A stretch of 64,000 nucleotides of DNA from the NCBI GenBank assembly GCA_964569385.1, contig CAZMUM010000018.1, positions 1 to 64,000 on the forward strand, written 5' to 3'. Below are positions 58,612-64,000 of this stretch, piece after piece. Under the pieces are notes generated by a model, which saw only the letters and a program-made list of their open reading frames with translations, had not been told where the DNA came from and did not search any database. The stretch comes from JAADHX01 sp964569385 (GTDB lineage: Bacteria > Actinomycetota > Acidimicrobiia > Acidimicrobiales > Poriferisodalaceae). Position 1 is the first letter of the stretch, and each line of letters opens with the position of its first letter. The translations under genes were made by a program, and so were the position numbers.

Positions 58612-59979
58612 TTACTCGGTCACGACCGCCACGGCATCTTCGGTCAATATGCCCAAGGTGGCGACGAGGTCAGCGCCGACGACGATGGTCACATCAACCA
58701 CGTCGATCGCATCAAGCTGCTTTACAACTTCGCCAACACCAAGGGCCCCACGGATACGGAGGGCAGCCTCGCGCTGCTCATCTCGGTAGAAGACAACTTG
58801 AGTTACTTCGTAGTCGAAGTTGGCCGCATTGTCGACCAGTTCGATCGATGCTGCTACCCCGTTTACCAACGATGCAATCGGCGCGCCTAGCCCAGGCACC
58901 CCCGCACCGTTAAGTAACTGAACTCGCGTTCTGACCAGACCGCCGAAGCCGCGGGCTGGGTCCAGACGAACAATGAGCTCGTCGAGCGAATCGCGGTTCA
59001 CGCCAAACAACTCGTCCTCACCGGCAATCACATCGACATCAATGATTCGGTATTCGATCTGTTCGCTGCGCACAGATAACTCGTCGAGGAAATGCTCTGC
59101 GTCAGCATCGATGTCTCGCAACTCGACAACAACCTCGGATCGGGCCGCGAACAGTGCGGTCCAGAATTCTTGGTGCCGAACCAAGCGTTGTAGGCCTGTC
59201 TCGTTCAAAGCTTGGCGCTCCAGGAAGTCGGCCGAGTCCGAAGCAGCCACCAGAATCGCACCGGAGGGATAGACCACTCGGACACGGTCGCGTGCCGTGG
59301 CTTCGTCCAGTCGACGTGGGTTCTCGACAAGGAGCGGATCGAACGATCTGACTAGCTCGGTCATGTCGGCCGGCGTGAGCACAATGGTGTGGTCGAAATC
59401 GATAGTCAGCAGGTTCTCGACCGCGAGGACGGCTAGATCGACACCGCCGTACTCGCCCGCAGCGATGATCGTGTCCAGCCCGAATCCAGGGACTTCGACG
59501 AGCATCGACACGGGCATGAACACCATCGACGAGGCCCCATCGTCGGTTAACGATGCTGCGGCAAGACTGACCGGTTCCCCAGACCCGTCGACCTGCATGA
59601 TTAGTGCTGTCGTCGATGCCGAGGGCAGAGCCGTGGGCGCTGTAGGGGTCGCGACCTCGCCACTCGATGCGGCCGGGATGAGTCGATCGTAACTAAACCA
59701 CACGATTCCGAGCCCCGACAGAGCTAGAACTATGACCGGTAGCAGTAGACCTCGGCCCCTTGGCGCTCGTTCGGCTGGGGCCGTCTGCTTTGAAGCCGGC
59801 GTGGCGATTGTGTTCCCCAAGGGCCCCGACTGTGGGATTCGAGCGCGAGCTGTTCTGCTCAGTCGCGGAAGACGAACCTCGACATCGGCCAAAAAGCCGC
59901 CTTCGTCAGAGTTGTCTTGGTCGAAGACCGCAACGCTTTGATCGTCAGCGGGCCCCTCGGCCCAGTCCCGTCTATTCAT
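58612..59979 (-). CDS. LytR C-terminal-domain membrane protein (LCP-related)
   Basis: 455 residues with a GAGGGAG ribosome-binding site. A cytoplasmic N-terminus of ~72 residues, one membrane helix (about 74-94), then a region resembling a reduced LytR-CpsA-Psr domain (TALIMQVDGSG, DTIIAAGEYGGVDLAVLAVENLL, FDHTIVLTPADMTELV). A LytR_C domain closes the protein (VQLLNGAGVPGLGAPIASLV, then EVTQVVFYRDEQREAALRIRGAL). The Arg/Asp residues that bind pyrophosphate in active LCP enzymes are not obvious, so it may be a non-catalytic wall-associated protein. Confidence 0.75.
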   Translation of the reverse strand: MNRRDWAEGPADDQSVAVFDQDNSDEGGFLADVEVRLPRLSRTARARIPQSGPLGNTIATPASKQTAPAERAPRGRGLLLPVIVLALSGLGIVWFSYDRLIPAASSGEVATPTAPTALPSASTTALIMQVDGSGEPVSLAAASLTDDGASSMVFMPVSMLVEVPGFGLDTIIAAGEYGGVDLAVLAVENLLTIDFDHTIVLTPADMTELVRSFDPLLVENPRRLDEATARDRVRVVYPSGAILVAASDSADFLERQALNETGLQRLVRHQEFWTALFAARSEVVVELRDIDADAEHFLDELSVRSEQIEYRIIDVDVIAGEDELFGVNRDSLDELIVRLDPARGFGGLVRTRVQLLNGAGVPGLGAPIASLVNGVAASIELVDNAANFDYEVTQVVFYRDEQREAALRIRGALGVGEVVKQLDAIDVVDVTIVVGADLVATLGILTEDAVAVVTE

Positions 59980-60376
59980 GGCGACTCCCTCGTGTCGTCA
60001 TACGTCTCGTCGACAGGGGTGAGAACTAATTAACACACGTTCTTAAGAAATCCCCTCGACGCGGGGGCCCAGGCATGAAAAGCTATCGAATGCCTGACCA
60101 CGGGTAGCCACAAACCTGGGGTTAAGTCGCAGGCAAAGTGTGACGTGTATGTCTACTAGGGCCGATGCCTATTCGGGCCTTGGTTCCCTAGGCGTAGTAC
60201 GCCAGACATACAAACTATAAGGACGTGTGACCAATTTCACAGTGGAATATGGAACATACAGCGCTAGCGCGCCGTTGCACATATTGACTCGCTGATCATC
60301 GGTCTCCCCCGCCGGTGACAGCCATAAGAAACAATACCGAGGCCACGGGCCTCACCCAGGAGACACCAGAAACACT
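59980..60376. other. Intergenic region with several potential RNA stems
   Basis: About 400 bases between divergent genes. Visible elements: palindrome TTCTTAAGAA (60040-60049); CCCC...GGGG hairpin (60052-60066); CAGGCAT/ATGCCTG stem (60070-60096); multi-branched element 60146-60212; perfect palindrome GCGCTAGCGC (60261-60270). No open frame or known RNA family could be recognised. An AGGAG at 60358-60362 precedes the sigma ATG by 14 bases. Confidence 0.6.
60146..60212 (+). ncRNA. Candidate structured RNA element upstream of the sigma gene
   Basis: A 9-bp closing stem TGTATGTCT/AGACATACA (60146-60154 with 60204-60212) encloses two branches: TAGGG/CCCTA (60157-60161 with 60186-60190), itself holding CCGA/TCGG, and a hairpin GGCGTA-G-TACGCC (60191-60203) stacked directly on the closing stem. 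This is a three-way-junction layout. The strand is unproven; plus is chosen because the sigma gene would carry it in its leader. It could also be read from the minus strand. Confidence 0.45.
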
Positions 60377-61216
60377 ATGAGCGATTCCGTCGGTCAGTAC
60401 CTCAACGAAATTGGCGCAGTGGCATTGCTCACTGCCGCAGACGAGCGCATGCTCGCCCAACAAATAGAAGCCGGTAAAGCAGCCCAAGAACTACTTGCAG
60501 AAGGCAACGTAACTGTTGCCCAGAAACGACACATCAGGCGCGATATCAACACCGCGGCAGCAGCACGCGACCGGTTTATCCGGGCCAACCTGCGCCTGGT
60601 GGTCTCAATCGCCCGCCGGTACCCGTTGCCCCCAGCCATGGAACTGCTCGACCTCATCCAAGAAGGCAACCTTGGCCTTGAGCATGCAGTCGAAAAATTC
60701 GACTGGCGCAAAGGCTTCAAGTTCTCAACCTATGCAACCTTCTGGATTCGCCAGTCGATCGGTCGAGCCCTCGATCAAAAGGCCAGCCTCGTTCGTTTAC
60801 CATCGGATCGATCGGCAAGCCTTCGAGCTGCCCTTCGGGCCAACTCAGGCGACCACGAAGCTCTCGATGATGAACACGCATGGTTGCAGCGCATCTCGAC
60901 GCCAACCTCTCTCGATCGTTCCATCGGCGACGACGGCGACTCGACCCTGATCGACCTCGTGCCAGACATGAAGGACGGTCCCGAGACCCTGGTGATGGAT
61001 CAGTCAGAGCTCGACTTCGTCGTCGGCCTTCTCGACAACCTCGATGCCAGAGCCCGACAAGCCGTCGAGCACCGGTTCGGCCTTCGTGATGGCGAGAAGC
61101 GCAGCTACCGCGAAGTAGGCGAAGAGCTCGGGGTCACCGCCGAGGCCGCTCGCCGCTTGGTGAAACGGGCCGTAAACGACCTCCGCGAAGACGCAGAACG
61201 CATCGTCGCCGCTTAG
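60377..61216 (+). CDS. RpoD-like RNA polymerase sigma factor, alternative group
   Basis: 279 residues: no region 1.1, but regions 1.2 to 4 as in primary-like sigma factors. SVGQYLNEIGAVALLTAADERMLAQQIEAG (1.2) and NLRLVVSIARRYPLPPAMELLDLIQEGNLGLEHAVEKFDWRKGFKFSTYATFWIRQSIGRALD (region 2) are near consensus. A shortened region 3 and region 4 (YREVGEELGVTAEAARRLVKRAVNDLRED) follow. It would recognise promoters similar to the housekeeping ones, as group 2 factors do. The long structured leader suggests post-transcriptional control. Confidence 0.92.
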   Translation: MSDSVGQYLNEIGAVALLTAADERMLAQQIEAGKAAQELLAEGNVTVAQKRHIRRDINTAAAARDRFIRANLRLVVSIARRYPLPPAMELLDLIQEGNLGLEHAVEKFDWRKGFKFSTYATFWIRQSIGRALDQKASLVRLPSDRSASLRAALRANSGDHEALDDEHAWLQRISTPTSLDRSIGDDGDSTLIDLVPDMKDGPETLVMDQSELDFVVGLLDNLDARARQAVEHRFGLRDGEKRSYREVGEELGVTAEAARRLVKRAVNDLREDAERIVAA

Positions 61217-61273
61217 TCGGCCGAAATCACTGGCATTGGTCCGTGATGTGCGCCAATATCTGCAACCGTGACC

Positions 61274-62617
61274 ATGACCTGGACGCCATCAAGCTGGACA
61301 GATCGCCCTGCTAAGCAGCAGCCAACGTGGCCTGATGTCCATGCGGCGCAGGCTGCCATCGACGAACTGGCCGAGCGTCCACCTCTGATCTTTGCTGGCG
61401 AAGCCCGCCAGCTAACAGAAGACCTCGGTCGCGTTGCCAACGGCGAGGCCTTCCTGCTTCAGGCCGGTGACTGCGCCGAGAGTTTTCACGTTGGCACCGC
61501 CGACGCCATCCGCGACAAGCTCAAGGTGATCCTTCAGATGGCGGCGGTGATGCAGTATTCCGGTGGCGTACCGGTGGTGAAGGTCGGCCGGATCGCGGGC
61601 CAGTTCGCCAAACCAAGATCCTCCGACACTGAGGTACGCGACGGTGTCGAATTACCGTCGTTCAGAGGACACATTGTCAACGACGTGGCTTTCGAAGCCT
61701 CGGCGAGGGTGCCAGATCCAGCGAGGCTTCTGCACGCATACAACCAGTCGGCCTCGACACTGAACCTGCTTAGAGCATTTACCCGAGGCGGGTATGCCGA
61801 CATTCGACAGGTTCACGCCTGGAACCTCGAGTTCGTAGCAGACAGCCCCGCCGGCAAGCGTTACGACGAAATCGCCGATGGCATCAATCGAGCCATGCGG
61901 TTCATGGAATCGTGCGGCATCAACCTCGACGACACAAACATGCGCCAAGTCGACTTCTACACATCGCACGAGGCCTTGCTACTTAACTACGAGCAAGCCC
62001 TTACCCGCCGCGACTCCATCACCGGCGACTGGTACGACTGCTCGGCTCACATGTTGTGGGTTGGCGAACGCACTCGCGACTTAGACGGTGCCCACGTCCA
62101 GTTCCTCAGTGGCGTTCATAATCCAATCGGATGCAAGGTCGGCCCCACTGTCGACCCCGACGAGTTATTGGCTCTTTGCGAGGTTCTAAACCCAGAGCGA
62201 ATACCAGGCCGACTCACCCTCATCACACGCATGGGCGCAGACCTACTCGGGACCAGGCTCCCCCCACTTCTCGCTGCCGTACGAGACGCCGGCCACCCGG
62301 TCGTGTGGGCCTGCGATCCAATGCACGGCAACACCTTTAGCACCGAAGACGGAACAAAGACCCGCCACTTCGACTCGATTGTTCGCGAGGTAATCGAGTT
62401 CTTCAAGGCTCACCGCGACGCTGGCACCTGGCCTGGGGGTCTCCACGTCGAACTGACCGGCGACGATGTCACCGAATGCCTCGGCGGAAGCCACGACCTC
62501 GGAACCACCGACCTTAGAACGCGTTACGAAACCATCTGCGACCCTCGCCTCAACGCGCGGCAGTCGCTCGACTTGGCGTTCCGTACGGCCGAGGCACTCA
62601 GCTCGCCAACAGTTTAG
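61274..62617 (+). CDS. aroG: Class II DAHP synthase
   Basis: 447 residues from ATG 61274 (GTG 61268 is two codons earlier). The class II (plant/mycobacterial) sequence pattern is clear throughout: RPPLIFAGEARQLTEDL, FLLQAGDCAESF, KVGRIAGQFAKPRS, HMLWVGERTRDLDGAHVQFL, GCKVGPTVDPDEL, VWACDPMHGNT, and HVELTGDDVTECLGGS. It condenses erythrose 4-phosphate with phosphoenolpyruvate, the first step of aromatic amino acid synthesis. Allosteric control cannot be judged from sequence alone. It follows the sigma gene by 57 bases and may be cotranscribed. Confidence 0.95.
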   Translation: MTWTPSSWTDRPAKQQPTWPDVHAAQAAIDELAERPPLIFAGEARQLTEDLGRVANGEAFLLQAGDCAESFHVGTADAIRDKLKVILQMAAVMQYSGGVPVVKVGRIAGQFAKPRSSDTEVRDGVELPSFRGHIVNDVAFEASARVPDPARLLHAYNQSASTLNLLRAFTRGGYADIRQVHAWNLEFVADSPAGKRYDEIADGINRAMRFMESCGINLDDTNMRQVDFYTSHEALLLNYEQALTRRDSITGDWYDCSAHMLWVGERTRDLDGAHVQFLSGVHNPIGCKVGPTVDPDELLALCEVLNPERIPGRLTLITRMGADLLGTRLPPLLAAVRDAGHPVVWACDPMHGNTFSTEDGTKTRHFDSIVREVIEFFKAHRDAGTWPGGLHVELTGDDVTECLGGSHDLGTTDLRTRYETICDPRLNARQSLDLAFRTAEALSSPTV

Positions 62618-62636
62618 GTTCGCTCGAAGTTAAGCC

Positions 62637-63404
62637 CTAGCTGTCGGCGGCGACATAGAGCAGGCCGTCGCCAAACCCCGAACCGATGTTGGCCGAGAGT
62701 CGCAGCGGTGCGCCGGTCCTAACGTCGACAAACAGCGTGCCACCAATAAAGCCAGACCATTCGAGCCCGTCGGCCACTGCGGCGATGGGCGTGACCGCAA
62801 ACGGCGTCGAACCTGGTGCTGCGTCTGTTAACCACTCAGCGATGCTGAAACCCGCTCGGCTAGGCGCTTGTTCGATCCCGAACGTACGCCAGGAGAGCCG
62901 CAGGACGAGCTCGCCGTTCTGTTCTGTCGCTACACCAACGATTGAGGCGTCGAGCGCAGCGGCCAGAGCACACCGCGACCGAGCCGTGATCGACAAACAT
63001 GTTCCCGGAGAGGCGTTGACGCCAACCTGTCCCCTGATCAGGTAACTACGCTCAGCAGGGGCTTGGTCTGATCCAGCAACGGGCGGAATCAGTGTTCCGG
63101 TGAGGTGGATATCGACTGCGACCTCGACGGTGAAGTTGGACTTCGTGACGAGCTGGGACCACTTCATCGATCCGGTGAGGTCGGCAGCGCTCGTACCACC
63201 GTCGGCGGTCTCGGCTTCGGTCAGACCGCCCCCGACTGGCCGAGGAGCGATTTGTTCGGTCTCTTCGGCAAGCGACTCGTCGACATCGACAACAACCTCC
63301 GCGGGGTTGTTGTCATTGTTCTGGCGAAATCGTTCGGTTGCGTTGGCGCTTGGCGTACACGCCGAAGCCAAGATCAACAACGCAAGCACGAGCCGGTAGG
63401 ACAC
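62637..63404 (-). CDS. Putative lipoprotein, paralogue of the neighbouring protein
   Basis: 255 residues. The signal peptide MSYRLVLALLILASAC gives a lipobox with Cys16. A disordered acidic Asn/Glu-rich stretch (20-75) is followed by a beta-rich domain. TCLSITARSRCAL, a strand ELVLRLSWRTFG and SIAEWLTDAAPG resemble the neighbouring open frame (VCVPQPSVDACAV, RLRVVLSWRELG), so the two seem to be tandem paralogues. It lies downstream of that gene on the same strand. No enzyme motif; function unknown. Confidence 0.6.
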   Translation of the reverse strand: MSYRLVLALLILASACTPSANATERFRQNNDNNPAEVVVDVDESLAEETEQIAPRPVGGGLTEAETADGGTSAADLTGSMKWSQLVTKSNFTVEVAVDIHLTGTLIPPVAGSDQAPAERSYLIRGQVGVNASPGTCLSITARSRCALAAALDASIVGVATEQNGELVLRLSWRTFGIEQAPSRAGFSIAEWLTDAAPGSTPFAVTPIAAVADGLEWSGFIGGTLFVDVRTGAPLRLSANIGSGFGDGLLYVAADS

Positions 63405-63434
63405 CTCGATCCAGTCGACTCAGCGGCCTCTAGT

Positions 63435-64000
63435 TCAAGCAGGCTCGAGGCCAGCTACCGTTCTGGCCTGGTTCCTAACAAACTCGAGTTGGCCGCTACC
63501 GGGAAGGCCAACTGCGGTGAAAGGCTGCGGTCCACTGTCGACGTTGATGCCGAACTCCCAGTCGACGAACGCCGCTTCAACACTCTCACGAAGCGCATCG
63601 ATGCGATGATCAGTCTTACGGCCACTCGCATCGGTTACCTCCACCACCAACTCCGGCCAGCCCAACTGACCACGTCCGAGCTCACGCCACGACAACACAA
63701 CTCGAAGCCGATCACCTACGAGCTCGGCCAAACCCACCAAAGAACCATCGGTCGCGAGAGACACAGCACAGGCATCGACACTGGGTTGGGGGACACAAAC
63801 GGTGGAATCGAGCGACCAGATCAGGTCGCCGTCGATTCTGTACCAACGGCTCGATCGCGGCACCTCGACGTCGGCCGAATCGATGAGATCGAGCCCCACG
63901 AGCTGTTGGTCGCTCAGCTCGAACAAATCGACATCGAGCATGGCGGTCATATCGACGCGAACATCACGAAGTTCGACCTCCGTGTGCCACTCGCCCGAGC
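63435..64000 (-). CDS. Secreted-protein paralogue, 5' end outside the window
   Basis: The frame is open to the window edge: codons before ATG 63948-63950 read SGEWHTEVELRDVRVD without a stop, so this ATG is probably internal and the gene begins beyond 64000. The visible part is beta-rich, with two cysteines 9 residues apart (TVCVPQPSVDACAV) and LSWRELG, matching the layout of the downstream lipoprotein. Its start, and whether it also carries a signal peptide, cannot be seen. Function unknown. Confidence 0.55.
   Translation of the reverse strand, partial: SGEWHTEVELRDVRVDMTAMLDVDLFELSDQQLVGLDLIDSADVEVPRSSRWYRIDGDLIWSLDSTVCVPQPSVDACAVSLATDGSLVGLAELVGDRLRVVLSWRELGRGQLGWPELVVEVTDASGRKTDHRIDALRESVEAAFVDWEFGINVDSGPQPFTAVGLPGSGQLEFVRNQARTVAGLEPA

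Noticed and set aside
60052..60145. Resemblance of GGGTAGCC...GGGGTTAAGTCGCAGG to riboswitch cores such as the ydaO/c-di-AMP class
   Set aside because: The conserved nucleotides of that class could not be lined up on either strand. Kept only as an unassigned structured leader.
1..64000. CRISPR arrays, rRNA genes, insertion sequences
   Set aside because: No regularly spaced repeats, ribosomal RNA sequence, transposase motifs or terminal inverted repeats were recognised.

Overview
The window looks like a chromosomal segment of a high-GC actinobacterium. The strongest signs are a BldD-type regulator, class II DAHP synthase, PAC2-family protein, SigE-type ECF sigma factor, Flp/Tad pilus genes of actinobacterial style, and many start codons placed 6-8 bases after a -10 box, which suggests leaderless mRNAs. 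The comEA-comEC / holA / rpsT / lepA / hrcA-dnaJ-rsmE / hemW set and the solitary excisionase-like HTH protein would fit class Acidimicrobiia. That class assignment is inference from gene content; no rRNA is present to confirm it.

Layout. 0.1-6.8 kb: an MmcQ/YjbR-like protein, an ECF sigma factor with a membrane partner, an ABC-F ATPase and a molybdopterin oxidoreductase. 6.9-9.2 kb: a VapBC toxin-antitoxin pair, then a small TadE-TadG pilus operon on the minus strand. 9.3-11.5 kb: an esterase, a Ca2+/Na+ exchanger and a small HTH protein. 11.6-20.4 kb: a catabolic island with a TetR regulator, both subunits of a methylcrotonyl-CoA-type biotin carboxylase and an acyl-CoA dehydrogenase, facing a giant indolepyruvate:ferredoxin oxidoreductase. 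This suggests breakdown of leucine or other branched acyl chains and of aromatic amino acids. 20.6-22.8 kb: a flavin-dependent oxidoreductase, an SRPBCC protein, and about 650 bases holding two decayed gene fragments (a second luciferase-like oxidoreductase and a response-regulator receiver).

22.8-31.6 kb is the most unusual region. It is a compact Tad/Flp pilus operon (cpaB, cpaE-like, cpaF, tadB, tadC, flp pilin, three TadE/TadG-type pseudopilin-like genes), followed from its own promoter by a membrane-anchored pseudokinase whose catalytic residues are all lost and by a LysM protein overlapping it. 31.7-36.3 kb: a nucleotidyltransferase-type toxin-antitoxin-like pair, an acyltransferase-3/SGNH protein and an OmpR/HisKA two-component system.

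36.5-53.4 kb is the conserved housekeeping part: hemW, a bldD homologue with the c-di-GMP signature, rsmE, dnaJ, hrcA, an SDR enzyme, acyl-CoA ligase, patatin, lepA, rpsT, holA, a dihydropteroate synthase-like gene, comEC, comEA, a YbbN-like thioredoxin, a PAC2 protein and tRNA-Ala(GGC). 53.4-64 kb: a lipoprotein, a DUF3291 protein, a MazEF-like pair, an EamA transporter, tesB, nudC, rsfS, a LytR_C-domain protein, a structured 400-base intergenic region, an RpoD-like sigma factor, class II DAHP synthase and two related, probably tandem-duplicated secreted proteins. The second of these is cut by the window edge.

No CRISPR array, rRNA, insertion sequence or prophage was recognised. Start codons were chosen from overlaps, ribosome-binding sites, -10 boxes and family alignment from memory; no database search was possible.
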